Shown here: one piece after another, positions 1-10,950 of the stretch
Layout: the number at the start of each line of letters is the position of its first letter
Numbering within the stretch: position 1 is the stretch's first letter
From: Coix lacryma-jobi var. lacryma-jobi
Lineage: Eukaryota; Streptophyta; Magnoliopsida; Poales; Poaceae
Length of the DNA: 64,000 nucleotides
Reading direction: 5' to 3'
NCBI GenBank assembly: GCA_009763385.1
Contig: CM019824.1
Span: forward strand, 147,133,705 to 147,197,704
The notes under the pieces: generated by a model
What the model saw: only the letters and a program-made list of their open reading frames with translations
What the model was told of the DNA's origin: nothing
Database searches by the model: none
Program-made: the position numbers and the translations under genes

Positions 1-90
1 GTGGCCCACGTAACGTCGGTTACCTTCTTGGCCCTGGCTGTGTTTTTCTTGATCAAGGTTTTGGGGCACCCTTTTTCCATACCATCGACA
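1..90 (-). mobile_element. Probable tip of the T1 3' LTR (partial)
   Basis: On the minus strand a purine-rich tract (complement of 91..106) is followed directly by TGTCGATGGT, a possible LTR start with the usual TG. Only 90 bases are in the window, so the other end and the second LTR cannot be compared. The same purine motif recurs further right, so this assignment is provisional. Confidence 0.4.
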
Positions 91-106
91 GTAGCCCCCG
101 AGCCCC
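91..106 (-). other. Polypurine tract of T1
   Basis: The minus strand reads GGGGCTCGGGGGCTAC just before the presumed LTR start. Plant Tat elements often have a CTCGGGGGCTA-type primer for plus-strand synthesis. Near copies occur near 2188, 2273, 2325, 2397 and 2610, so this one is chosen only because of its position next to TGTCGATGG. Confidence 0.45.
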
Positions 107-252
107 GGCTCGAGCGTTGGCGCTCGAGCTGGGGGTCACGAGGTCGTAGTCTCGTAAGGTGTTCCAAAACTGCCCCGAGCCTTGGCCCGAATGCTGGCAT
201 CTGAGACAAGGCCAAGAATCTGAGAGAGAGAGAAAGTCCGAAGCTTTTTCGT

Positions 253-274
253 GGGGGACGCGCGAGCGTCCCCC
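253..274. repeat. Perfect 9-bp-stem hairpin beside an insertion site
   Basis: GGGGGACGC and GCGTCCCCC are exact reverse complements separated by GCGA. The hairpin lies just left of the GGGGG target site of the 282..2182 element. The flanking bases 107..252 and 275..281 hold no ORF I trust; they are T1 3' non-coding sequence rich in CTCGAG-like words. Confidence 0.6.
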
Positions 275-325
275 GCGGGGGTGTTGGTTGTTCTTAACTT
301 CACTAAAGATAGAGCTAGGCAACTA

Positions 326-344
326 TCCCCGGTAACGGCCCAGA
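326..344 (-). other. Primer-binding-site-like motif, copy 2 (degenerate)
   Basis: The minus strand reads TCTGGGCCGTTACCGGGGA after CAACAAGCATT, which closely matches the PBS region of the Athila element at 56657..56674. It is the second of two copies about 70 bp apart. Confidence 0.5.
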
Positions 345-397
345 AATGCTTGTTGACACTTGCTAACGTCGTTACTAGGAGTAGACTATGGAATCTA

Positions 398-417
398 TCC
401 CTGGCAATGGCGCCAGA
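398..417 (-). other. Primer-binding-site-like motif, copy 1
   Basis: The minus strand reads TCTGGCGCCATTGCCAGGGA after CTACAAGCATT. It resembles the Athila PBS TAGCGCCGTTGCCGGGGA seen at 56657. If it is functional, the LTR proper would end just above 420 and the element would have a very short internal region. Confidence 0.55.
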
Positions 418-2182
418 AATGCTTGTAGCAAGCCTAGTCACTATACCTAAAGGAGTGAAGCTAAAGCAGCTATCTACTAATGTCAAATGGGGTTGTCAAT
501 CCCGACACTAGTAGGAGCTAGCTAGAGAGATTGCAATCTACCTAGAGGAGATTCTGCAAGCGCACAGAACTATCGTAGTAGCACTTCGCCTGGGAGTACC
601 AGGTGTCGATTTATTTGATCCCAAAGGAAGGCTAGGGTGGTGTATGAGTCGAGTCAAGGAGGGGATGAGAGTCGAAGAATAAGAAAGGGAAAAGGAGAGG
701 AGAGAAGAGATGAAAGGCTAGAAAGAATTTATGAGTGGATATGTAAGGATGAAATGAATGGTTAAGGTAAGGTGGATGGATAGGTAGATAAGGGGAATAA
801 GATAACTAAGGATAACTAATATAACTAACTAATAACTACTCCTGGATAACTACGAAGCAAGATAGGCAAATGCCAAATAAGCAACCAAGTTAAGTATAGT
901 TTTATTCCTATCTTGTCAAGTACCGAGGCGTACTAGCCTTTACCACTGACTTAGGTTGAACGCTAGCACAACGAGCCTTACTGTTAAACTAGACCAACTA
1001 CGTGGTGGAATTCAAGGCGCACAGGGCTGTCACCACCTGCTTGCAACCCCACAACTATCCGGGGTCTAGCCGTATCTGAAGGTAAGTCTATAACTAAGCA
1101 CCACGCCTAATTATATTCTAACTATCTCTACCCTGGCCTAGAATAGAGACACCCTTGCGGATGTCAGAGCAAATACTTGACTTAATAAGATAAACACTAA
1201 ACTAACTAAGCAGCCTATTGGCAAAGATCAAACACTAAGCACACTAGAGATTAACTACTATGGCTAAGTGAATTGAAATGTAGGATAGCTAGGTACTCAG
1301 GCAATCAATCAAGTATACTACTCAATACTGGCAAGTAGAATAAAGTAATACTTGAAATGATGAACTAGAATATAGTAAAGTGCTTGAGTTACCAGAGCAA
1401 AACCTGAACTGGAGATGAAGGAAGACTCTTCCCAACTCCAGGACCGATTACTCGCACGCTTCTACTCTTGAGCCAAGCCTTGAGCAGCGCTTCCGCGAGG
1501 GCAATGAGGCAAGGATGTCGTGTGCTACTAGCTACCTACTTGCCTAAGCTTGGCTAAATCCTAAGCTATTAGCTCTCTAGCTTTAGCCTTGCTTTGCTTC
1601 TTCCTTCCTTTCCTTGCTTGAAGTGAAGTGATGCCTCCAGGGGGTATTTATAGTAGAGAGGTGGAGTAGGGGCTACTCCACTGCCACATCATCGATCCGT
1701 GTGATGATGGATGAGAGCCCTTGGATCATAACCTCCTTCAGATCAATGGTGGAGAAGAATTAAGCATGTGCTTCTTTAATTCAACATGTGCTTCTTTGCA
1801 TGGCGGCATGCATGATCCACGCCACTCCCTCCTGAGCCCTCCGATGCCACCGACCTAGTGACCGAGGGCTAAGATTTGGCCCTAGGGTGGTCACACGGAT
1901 CAGTGACATGACAGGGGAGAAGTTTGGGCACCACCTAGGTGGCGGACGCCACCTAGGGGTGGCGGGCGCCACCCCACTAGGGCCCAAATGGGCCCTGGTG
2001 AGTGGTCTCGGCCCCTAGTGGGTCCATTCTCCAAATTAGGTCCAAATCCTGCATTCAAATAAAAATCTATGGACATGTGGAATTTGGTTAGTTTGAAACC
2101 TATTTGACTACTTTTCATGCCTTTTTGGTGAATTTTTGGGTAAAATGTTGATGGTAAAACAAGTGTTTAAGGACCATCAACA

Positions 2183-2640
2183 GGGGGTAGCCCCCGAGGC
2201 CTGGTTGGAGTGTTGGCACTTGAGCCAGGGGTGAGAAATCGTCTTCGAGGATTTTGTTTTCCTCGCATGGGTCGAGCCCCCGAGCGGATTTGACCTTCTT
2301 TCGTCGAGGGTTGCCGGATGTAGTTGAGCCCCCGAGCCTCGCATGACTTCAAGACCCCGAGCCCGGGCTTGAGTGCTGACGCTCGAGTTCGCGGGGGTAG
2401 CCCCCGAGGCCTCGAGGGAGTAATGAGACTCCTTTGAAGACTTTTGTTGACTTCGCGTGCATGTCGCGTATGAGGTCGAGTGCGGTCGATATTCCTGCAA
2501 AATTTGATCAGCTAGAATCGGGGCGATGGCTCTCAGCCGTAGTGGGCCTCGAGCTGTCAATCCCCTGGTTAGTTCGACCCTCTTTCATTGAGGGGTGCCG
2601 GGCGTAGTCGAGCCCCCGAGCCTTCACGTGGTCCAGGGCA
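2183..2640 (+). repeat. Cluster of AGCCCCCGAG-type repeats in the T1 3' region
   Basis: The word (t/g)agcccccgag recurs near 2188, 2273, 2325, 2397 and 2610, and also near 91, 4190 and 4230. On the minus strand these are CTCGGGGGCT purine blocks like the T1 polypurine tract. ORFs read here on the minus strand are products of this low-complexity sequence. I see no gene between 2183 and 2987. Confidence 0.5.
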
Positions 2641-2897
2641 TTGCTAGCACCGGCGTCCTTCTCGCGGGCCCTTTTGTTAAGGTGCGAGGTGAGAAGCGTC
2701 GTACTACCCTCGGCAGGGCAGAGTCTCGACGTCCTTGGCGAGCTGGTGTGCGTGCGTGCGATAATCGAGAGGTCATATGGCATTTCGGCTTCCTCCTGGG
2801 GAAACATGAGGGTCACGCGGCGCTTCGACTCCCTCCTGGGGAAGCGTGAGGGTCGTGCGGCGCTTCGACTTATGAGTGCTGGTTGCCGGTCTTTCCC

Positions 2898-2907
2898 ATT
2901 ATAAATT
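2898..2907 (+). promoter_or_regulatory. TATA-like box of the short antisense gene
   Basis: ATTATAAATT lies about 90 bp upstream of the ATG at 2988, on the strand opposite to T1 gag-pol. The spacing is suitable for a TATA box followed by a short leader. Confidence 0.45.
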
Positions 2908-2987
2908 TGGGGCGAAGGCCCTTGCATTCGTCCAGTCCGCTCCGTCGTCCTCTTCGTTGCTCCGTGTTAACCCCTCGTTCCCTCGCT

Positions 2988-3631
2988 ATGGACCGTGAGA
3001 AGCGGCTTGCTGATGAGCAGCCAAGCTCGGGAGGTCCGGGCAGCATCGCCGTATTCCAGGGTTAGTTTGCCGCTTCTTCTTGTCGCAGCTCAGCAGTGCT
3101 CTTAATTACGTCCTTCGTGTGTTCCTCAGGGTGATCTCGACCTCGAGGTCGATCCCTCTTCGCCATTTGGCTTCTCCCTCAGCCCCTCCTTTGGTCCGTG
3201 ATTTGGAGGACATGGTTTCAGCGGCGTCGGCGGCATTGGACGCCGCCGAGGAGGAGGCCGTGGAGCTTCGTGGGCAACTGGCCGCGGCGGACGGCCGAGT
3301 GGCCGAGCTGGAGGCCACGCTCCAAGTCCTTCGCCCGGCGGCGGAGGCGGCGGTGGAGTCTGTGCGTGCCCGAGGTTACAACCTCGTGGAACGTCTCCAG
3401 GACGTGCCTGAGCACGTCCGGACTTTGGTGGAGCACGGTGTTCACCGGGGCGCAGCGGTGGCCCTGGTGAACAACCAGGTCCGCTCGGGTCGTGACCTGC
3501 GTGGGCTCATGGGGTTTCCGGAAGGATCCGGGGCGGCCGACTTCGAGGAGCTCATCGAGGAATTCGACAACGCTGTTGAAGCCTTAGTTACCGAGGTTCC
3601 TGCAGAGCAGGTCATCCGAGACTCTCGGTGA
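2988..3631 (+). pseudogene. Antisense accessory gene of a Tat element, short type
   Basis: A first exon starts with ATG at 2988 (MDREKRLADEQ...) and runs to about 3060. A putative intron follows, then a coding block ending with TGA at 3629..3631. The second block is Ala/Glu-rich and predicted to be helical or coiled coil, with the segment VRTLVEHGVHRGAAVAL. The antisense gene of element R has a matching segment (VHEVALHSVHHGAAMAL near 46130..46180), so the two are homologous. Function is unknown; extra antisense ORFs between pol and the 3' LTR are typical of grass Tat elements. I could not find splice sites that keep frame, so it may be broken. It could also be a remnant of a second Tat copy fused to T1. 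Confidence 0.55.
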
Positions 3632-3756
3632 AGGGGCCAGGGTCGAGGTTTTGTCGGATGTCCTAGAGCTGCTTGGAGCCGGCGTTGAGGGCGATGAGCA
3701 CCTTGGTGTACTCCTCGAGCAGCTTCCGGGTAGAGCCTTTGAGACCTCTTACCTGT

Positions 3757-3758
<2 letters not shown>

Positions 3759-3836
<78 letters not shown>

Positions 3837-3837
3837 G
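3759..3837. repeat. (AC)n/(AT)n microsatellite
   Basis: About 31 AC units are followed by about 7 AT units. The Cys-Val or His-Thr runs predicted here in several frames are artefacts of the repeat. Confidence 0.97.
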
Positions 3838-4970
3838 ATCGATCTTTGGCCGTTGAGCCCTTTCGTGCCTTTTGATCCGTTGTTTGGTCGACGTGTTTCG
3901 ATTCCCTTTTTGCTTTCGGAACTTCTATTGACAGTGTTGTCTTTCCGATTCGTGGGATGCTTTCGACTGCCACTACCTTGGCTCGGACCGCTTTGTCCCA
4001 TAGTGTTGGGGTCTGGATGGCATGACCTATGGTGGTATTTAGCCTTTTCCTCGAGAGTGCGTTCCCGCGTCGTGACGTCTTGCCCAGTTTTTGAGCGTGA
4101 CCGGCCGCCACCTTTCGATGCAGCGAGGCATTCGTCAAAAGGCTAAAAATCTCATGTTCACATGAAGAAAGGAGGTTAGTCGTGTTCCCCGAGCCCCCGA
4201 GCCCCTCGACCTTGTTTCGAGCGCGAGGTGAGCCCCCGAGCCCTTTTTCGCAAAGGGTCGGTCAGGAGTGGCCTCGTCTTATTTTTTCGACCCTCACACA
4301 TCCTTTTCGCAAGGGAGAGGGGTGGTGATGCCACGCTACCCTCGGTGGGAATCAGTCACGGCATCCCCGATGAGCTGTTAACGGGTAAATCCGAGTGCGT
4401 GCCCGTGCCCCATTCGATAGGGGTCGGCTAGGGGCCCGGAGGCGCACACATAGAGCCAGAGGACAGTCACCGGGGCCCAGAACCGTTCGATTGGTTCCGA
4501 GGGCTAGTTGCCTCCCTCCGTTGGGATCTCGTTTGTGACCATCCTGCTAGCCTCGGATACGACTCTGGATGCCCTGAGCGGTCGCGCTCAGGCTCGGTTC
4601 GGGCCATGCGATAGGCGCATCCGTGGTCATCCCTGACTCTGTTATCCTGGGGCGGCTGTTGAACCCTCGGAGGGGCCAGCCTCCAAACCCCTGGAATGTA
4701 ACGGGCTTGGTGCCCTGGGTTCCTTCGCTGGGAAGGAGTCATAGGGAGGTTACCTCTTCCGTCAGAGCGGTGGGCGCGCCTTTTTAGGCGGCTTTCTTGG
4801 GGGCGTGGGCGGCGCTGGTTGCGGATGTGCGCTGGGACCCATGCCCGGGCATTTAATGCTTGCGTGTGCACTCGTATCGAGGGGGACCTCCGCAATCATG
4901 AGATCTCCGGTGTGCTCTGCATTAAACGCACGTAAATAGTGGTCGTCCGAGATCTGGCCGTTGGTTTTCA
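3838..4970. other. Non-coding T1 3' region
   Basis: There is no convincing ORF on either strand. The stretch has further CCCCGAGCCCC words near 4190..4250 and ends at the TATA box of the large antisense gene. It probably serves as the promoter-side intergenic sequence of that gene. Confidence 0.5.
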
Positions 4971-4981
4971 CCCTATAAATA
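4971..4981 (+). promoter_or_regulatory. TATA box of the large antisense gene
   Basis: CCCTATAAATA is a strong TATA consensus about 240 bp upstream of the ATG at 5220. It drives the strand opposite to gag-pol, so this gene would be transcribed independently of the LTR. The leader contains a purine-rich stretch (about 5080..5165). Confidence 0.6.
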
Positions 4982-5219
4982 CGTCCCTTGGGGGTTTCGG
5001 AGCGGTTCCTTTCCTTATACGCTCGCCTCCCTTACTCGCTCGTCTTCTTCCTTCGTCCAGCTACTCAAAAGCAGAGGAGGGGAGGGAGAGATCAGGCTAG
5101 CGGCGGAGTAGAGGGTTGCGAGGAAAAGAAGAAAGAGGAAAAGGGGGGGGGGGAGAGAGAAAGAGTTTGAGCGACCTTCTCCTTCCGTGACGTCCGCGCC
5201 CCCCTCTTCGTCGTTCGGG

Positions 5220-8200
5220 ATGGCCGATGCTGCTGAGCCGTGGGGTGCTTCCATTGCCACCCCAGAGAAGTTAGCGGAGCTGGTGCAGAAGGGGATCCTT
5301 CGAGGCTTATCCGGCTCCGATCGGCCAGAATGGATCGCCCCCGGTCCGGAGGAGGAGGAGCCGAGGCCACAATACGGTTATGTGGTCAGCTTCATCACCT
5401 TCCACGAGCGCGGGATCGGAATGCCGACGGGCCGGTTCCTCCGGGCCCTTCTTTCCTACTACGGGCTCGAGCTGCACCACCTCGCCCCCAACTCCATTTC
5501 ACAGGCGGCCATCTTTGCGACCGTCTGCAAAGGTTTCCTGGGGATTGAGCCCCACTAGGAGCTCTGGATTCACCTCTTCCAGGGAGAATTTTTCACGAAG
5601 GCGGTTTCAGATGGTCGGAGGTTGGTGAGGTCGGGGAGTTGCGTGCTCTGCGTTCACCAGCATAGGGCAAGCCTGTACATCCCGTCCCAGGCGGCCATTT
5701 CAAACAGGGACTGCGTTTGGGCTGGTTCTACCTTCGCAACGATGATGGCCTGCTGCCACCATACACCGGCCGTGTCATCGAGTCGCGGCCGGACTCTTGG
5801 AACTACGGCGTCATTGACAAGAGGCAGAGTCGGCTCGACCCGCTTCTCGAGGCCTTGTCGAGGTTGTGGAGGGCGGGTCTTACAGCCGGGATGGTCATGG
5901 CCTGGTTCCACTAGCGGTGCGTGCTGCCGCTGATGAACCGGCCCCTGATCATGGCGAAGATGAGGGACGACGCGCCTCTCCTGCAGGGGTGCCAGATGAA
6001 GGCGTCTCCGCCCGCCTATCCCGAGCTCGTTCGCTGGGTGAAGGATGCGGTGAAGGAGGTGAGCAAGCTGCTCAGTATTCTGATGCGCCCGTTCCGTGGG
6101 TACATCAGTTTGGTAAGGGGATCGATCCTTTTGGGTGTGTTGCCGTGGAGCTTTCTTTTCTCGTGTTCGGTCCTTACCCTTCTCTTTGCAGGGTCTACGG
6201 GGGGGTCAACGCCTCGAAGCCTCCCCTTCCCAAGGAAAGGGAGGAGAGGCAACGCCTGACTGAGGAGGAGAAGAAGAGAAAGGATGATAGGAAAACGAGG
6301 CGTGCTAAGCGTCGGAAGGCCCGTGACGACCTGGAGAGGCGTCGGCGGCAATAGAGGCTCCATGGCGAGCCGGAAGAGTCCTCCCCCACGGAGGAGGATT
6401 CTGATGATGACGACGAGGAGGGTTCAGAGGGAGACTCCGAGCCCCTGGTAGGGTTCCTAGACGTGGACCATTCACCGGTCCGGTTGGCGAGCCCCGTGAT
6501 GGGTGCGTCTGGGGCGCAGTCGGCAGGAAAGAGCCCTGTTTCTGCCTTGGGCGTGGGTGGCGAGGCTTCTGCGCTCCGCGGGGGTGACAGGTCCGATCAG
6601 GGTCCGTTGTCACCACCGTTGGCGGGGGTTTCGACAGAGATCCCCGAGACGGAGCTCCCACCTCCCCCGCGCGGGGTTCCCCGACCAGGGATACCGCGAC
6701 TGCAGGCCCCATCCACGCCATCTGCGAGGAGGGCCCCGAGGGCTGGGTGAGAAATCGTCGCTTACCCTTCCTGTGTTCGTTTGTGTGGGGATTTTTCTTC
6801 CTGATGCATATCTTTCTTCTCCTGTCTCAGCGGGAAGCGTTCCGCGGAGGCGCTATCCCTCTGCCCTCGGAAGGCGCTGAAAGTGGGAGCAACCTCCTCC
6901 GCCGGTGCGGTGGTGGCCCTTCTGCGACGCTACCACTGCTGGGGTCCGGCGGGCTGGCCGTCACCCCCGAAGTCGTCAGGCTCCCACAGGGGGCCTCAGT
7001 CTCCGGTGGAGTGCCAGAAGAGGCCCCTGCTTCCGGGGCGCTGAGCGACGAGGGAGCCCCAGGAGCCTCGACCGTCGGGGTCGAGGCCACCAAGGCGGCT
7101 GAGGAAGAGCCGTCCCGGGCCATTGGGCCCGAGGCTGGGGCTAGCGTCCTGCCCCAAGGTTCGTATTTATCGGAGGAGATCCATAACATCTCTTCTGACG
7201 AGGCCCCCCCAAATGGCGGGGAAGCAGAGGCGGAGGCCGAGGTTACCAGCGCGCAGCCGAGGCTGCCGGCGCCCGAGGTCGGAAGAGGGGGCGAAAGCTC
7301 GGCCCTTGCCCGCTCGGGGGGTCGCTCTCCCACTTGGGGCGGTCCTCGAGTGGAGTGGAGGGATCCAGCTCATCCCGAGGCTGAGCCGGTGTTCGTCCTC
7401 AACGACGCCCCCGAGGCCGGAAGCTGGAACGTCCTCGGGTAGCTCGGCTCGCTCCTTACGCGGTCGTTGAAGACGTCCTTGATGTTGGTAGAAATAGACC
7501 TTCCTCGGGCCGTCTAGGTGAGGGCCCTCGTTCGGGCGATCCTCTTCTTCTCGTTTCATCGTAAAGGGGGTTAATATTCGATTGATTATCTGCCTTAGGA
7601 GCTTATAGAGGCCTCCCAGGCTAAGTAGGATTTCCTCCGTCGGGAGAGCCGCGTCTGGGAGCAGCTTCAGACGTCGAGCGCTGAGCGCGCCCGCACCCAG
7701 AAGCATCTTGCCGAGAAGAGTACCGAGGCTGGCGGGTTGAGCCGCCGCTGCTCAGACCTGACGGTCGTGATTGCCGAGGCCAAATAGCACGCCGCCCGGG
7801 AGGCGGAGAAGGCTAAGGATCTGGCGCTATGGCTGGAGGAGTCCGAGAAGGCGGTCGAGGCACTTCGCGCCCAGGCTGCCGAGGAGGCGTCCAAGGCACG
7901 AGCCCTGAGCGTGGACTTGGAGCAGGCTCATAAATCGGCGGAGGTCTCGGCCACCGATGCCCAAAAGTGGGAAGGGGTGGCAAAAGGTGACCTCTTGTCC
8001 CATATACCTTGTGGTTTCCTCATCGCATTTTGTGATCCTTTGACGAGTTGTGTCGGTCTTCTGCAGAGCTGAGGGGGAAGCTTGCTGAGGCGGAGGAGGC
8101 CTCAGCCACCCTACAGTCGGTTTACCAGGCTGAGGCCTCAGATCACCAAGCCCTGCAAGATGCTGCCGCCGAGGCCTGCGCGTCCCTCGGGACTGTAGGT

Positions 8201-8593
8201 GGTGAGTCGGGGAGCTCCCTGACCAGCCGTCTGGCCGCCCTGAGGGGTCAGGTGAATGACCGGGTGCGCGACACCCTGGATTTTGGGGTGAAGCGGGCCT
8301 TCGCTGTGATCTCCAGCCACTATGACAGCCTCAACTTTGACGCTGTTAGCCAGGGATATATCCTGCCAGACGATGAAGACGAAGCTGACCGGGAGATCGC
8401 GGAGTTCACCAAGGCCGTCGAGGCCCCTGGGGAGGCCTTGGCTCGGTTCTTTGAAGAGGACGTGGGGCTTCCCCCAGCTGCGTCCTCGGATCCCGTTGAT
8501 TGCTCCCGTGGTCGAGCCTCAAGAGGAGAGACGAAGTTAGTTTGGGCCACCGAGCCCTTGTGTTGTGTCCTCCGTGGGAGGATATTTTTGTAA
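5220..8593 (+). pseudogene. Antisense gene with 'putative gypsy type transposon' (PF04195-like) domain
   Basis: ATG at 5220 starts MADAAEPWG. The N-terminal domain (5220..5910) has the hallmarks of this plant family: a FxxFHxRGxGxPxxxFLRALLxYYGLELHHLxPN block, an ELWIHLF block and YLRNDDG...RPDSWNYG. Despite the family's database name it is not known to be a transposase. After it come basic (6200..6354) and acidic (6380..6440) tracts, a Ser/Pro-rich section (6750..7440), and coiled-coil segments (7640..7980 and 8068..8500). GT...AG boundaries with short introns are plausible near 6059/6192, 6749/6830 and 7986/8067. Stops interrupt it at 5556 (TGG to TAG is likely), 5912 and 6352, and a frame change lies between about 5650 and 5717. 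It lies tail-to-tail with T1 gag-pol. Function is unknown. Confidence 0.7.
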
Positions 8594-9375
8594 GAAAGAA
8601 CATTCTTGCGGCCTTCGAGGCTTAATGAAAAAATGTTTTCGCCTCTCGTTCCTTGTTGCCAGCTTTTTGCCTTTTTTGCGTGTGGATGGATCTTGGTGGA
8701 AATCCGTAGGGTACTTAGGCTACCCTTCAAGGTGAGATAACGGCAAGGGAGTCTTCCTGCCCGGAGGCGAAGGTATCCTCTCATGACTTGGTTATTCAGC
8801 TCTCAAGGTGCCTTTCATGACCCTTTAGGTTTTGCACGCTCGTTCCTTCCGATGCAAAAAAAAGAAGGGGCAAGACTGGCCCCGAGGCTTCAGAGGAGTG
8901 GGGAAAACTCCTTCGAGGGCTTTGTTGTGAGTGCCCGAAATGATATTGAAATGTCTTTGTGCTCGAGTTTTCTTATTTTTCTTTGCCCGAGTTTTGCTTT
9001 TTTGACTAAGTTTTTCGACATAGGCTCGAGATCTTCGGGGGAGGGAGTGAGTGAAAGTACTGCGACCCAGAGGTGTAGGAGAACTCCCGTCTCGCTGCTC
9101 CTCGACTCTTAGGAAGTTTGAGTTGTTTCTTACTTAGTCGTGAAGCGCTTTCGAGGCATAAATAAATAACGTCGAGTTTGGTAAAGACCATGAAAGTTTT
9201 TAGGAACTTAGGGGGTTACCCCATGGTCAGCCCCTGAGGGAGCTTTGACTCTGATTTGGCAGAGTCGAGGCTACCTCTGTTTTGAACGAAATAAAGTACT
9301 TGGAATCGGGAACTTTTATTTATTACTGATGCGATGTTTGTACATAATGCGAGAAATGTACAAGGCCTCGAGGGT
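8594..9375. other. Spacer between the convergent antisense gene and T1 integrase
   Basis: No ORF stands out. The stretch separates the 3' end of the plus-strand antisense gene from the 3' end of minus-strand pol, so it should hold both polyadenylation regions. AATAAA-like words occur near 9290. Confidence 0.45.
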
Positions 9376-10950
9376 CTAGGGATAGAAACGACGTAGTTGT
9401 TCGATGTTCCAAGCGTTGGTGAAGATTTTGCCTTTGTTGTTCGAAAGTTTATATGTTCCGGGCTTTAGCACTTCAGCTACGGTGTACGGTCCCTCCCATG
9501 GTGGAGTCAGCTTGTGCCGTCCCATGCTGCTCTGCCGCCGACAGAGGACGAGATCACCAACTTGGAGGTCTCTCTTGCGCATGTGCTTGTCGTGGTAGCG
9601 TCAGAGCGTTTGCTAGTATCTTGCAGAGTGAAGGAGGTCCATGTCCCGTGCTTCTTCGAGCTGGTCGGCGGCGTTTGCAAGGGCCCCTTCGTTTGTTTTT
9701 TCGTTGTAAGCCTTCAGTCGAGGGGATCCATATTCGAGGTCAGTGGGGAGGACGACCTCGGATCCATAAACTAAGAAGAACAGAGTGAATCTAGTGGCTC
9801 GACTAGGTGTTGTTCTTAGGCTCCAAAGGACCGAGGGTAGCTCTGCGGCCCACTTCTTCCCGAATTTCTTCAGTCGGTTGAAGATTCTCGGCTTGAGACC
9901 TTGGAGGATCATACCATTGGCGCGTTCGACTTGACCGTTGGTTCTGGGATGGGCAACTGCAAACCAATTCACACAGATGCGATGATGGTCACAGAAGTCT
10001 AGGAACTTCTTGCCAGTGAACTGCGTGCCGTTGTCGGTGATGATGACGTTCGGGATTCCAAAGCGGTGGATGATGTTGGTGAAAAACTCGACCACTCGCT
10101 CGGAGCGGATGTTGCTGATGGGCCATACCTCGATCCACTTAGTGAACTTGTCAATAGCTACGAGCAGGTGCGTGTAGCCTTTGGTCGTCCTTTGGAGGGG
10201 TCCCACGAGGTCGAGCCCCCAGACAACGAATGTCCATGAGACGGGGATCATCTGGAGGGCGTGCGCTGGAAGGTGTGTTTGTTTAGCGTAAAACTGGCAC
10301 CCTTCACAGTAACGCACGATGTTGGTGGCGTCGAAGACAGCGGTTGGCCAGTAGAATCCTTGTCGGAATGCGTTGTCGACAAGGGTCTTTGGCGCTGCGT
10401 GGTGGCCGCAAGCCCCCGAGTGAATATCTTGGAGGAGGCTCTTGTCTTCTTCGATGGAGATGCAGCGTTGGAGAATCCCCGACGCGCTTCTTCGGTACAG
10501 CTCCTTGCTGTTGCCGTAAATGACGTAGGTCTTGGCTCGCCGAGCAATTCGGCGGGCCTCGGTTCGGTCTTCTGGTAGCTCTCCTCGAGTCAGCCAGTTG
10601 AGGTAGGGAGTTCGCCAGTCTTGTTGGTGGCTCGAGGAATGAGAGGGCGGCTCGATTTCCATGACCTCGACGTCGATCGAGGGTACCTTGGTTGGGGGGT
10701 TGGGATCGAGCGATGGTATTGTAGCGTCAGCCCCCGAGCCCAGGTCGACGGAGGGCTCGAGGAGGTCCTTTGAGAAGGCGTCGGGTGGAACGGTCTCCCG
10801 AGAAGATGCGATCCTGGCCAGCTCATCCGCAGCTTCGTTGTAGCATCGGGCGACGTGATTGAGCTCGAGGCCGAGGAATTTGTCTTCTAACTTACGCACC
10901 TCATTGTAGTAGGCTTCCATTTTGGGGTTATGACAGCTTGAAGCCTTCAT
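9376..10950 (-). pseudogene. T1 integrase and end of second RNase H
   Basis: Read downward from 10950, the first about 150 codons are the tail of the RNase H-like region and a linker. A zinc-binding segment follows (histidines near HHAAPKTL and the pair CEGC). The catalytic core keeps its three acidic residues: D in GLDLVG, D in ITDNGTQF and E in NGQVERANG. The C-terminal part (9376..9582) has the GDLVLCRR and WEGPYTVAEVL blocks of the integrase tail. Integrase inserts the cDNA into nuclear DNA. Stops near 9612 separate the C-terminal part. There is no chromodomain, as expected for Tat. Confidence 0.85.

Larger units (their letters stand above)
282..2182 (-). mobile_element. 1.9-kb non-coding LTR-type element (solo LTR or non-autonomous)
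   Basis: On the minus strand the unit begins TGTTGATGGTCC and ends GAACAACCAACA, giving TGTTG/CAACA termini. GGGGG lies on both sides (277..281 and 2183..2187), as a 5-bp target duplication would, although a homopolymer is weak evidence. No convincing protein is encoded in the 1.9 kb. Near its minus-strand end are two copies of a primer-binding-like motif of the Athila type (AGCATTTCTGGCGCC). That could mean an LTR plus a short internal region, a rearranged Athila-type solo LTR, or a small non-autonomous element. It is inserted in the 3' part of T1. Confidence 0.6.

Noticed and set aside
2167..2927. Overlapping minus-strand ORFs
   Set aside because: They come from AGCCCCCGAG repeats and have no recognisable domain; the plus strand carries a better-supported antisense gene just beyond.
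3442..4146. ORFs with Cys-Val or His-Thr runs
   Set aside because: They are translations of the (AC)n microsatellite at 3759..3837.
5220..5914. A DNA-transposon transposase
   Set aside because: The domain resembles the family called 'putative gypsy type transposon'. It lies antisense in a Tat retroelement, has no catalytic triad I can see, and no terminal inverted repeats surround it.
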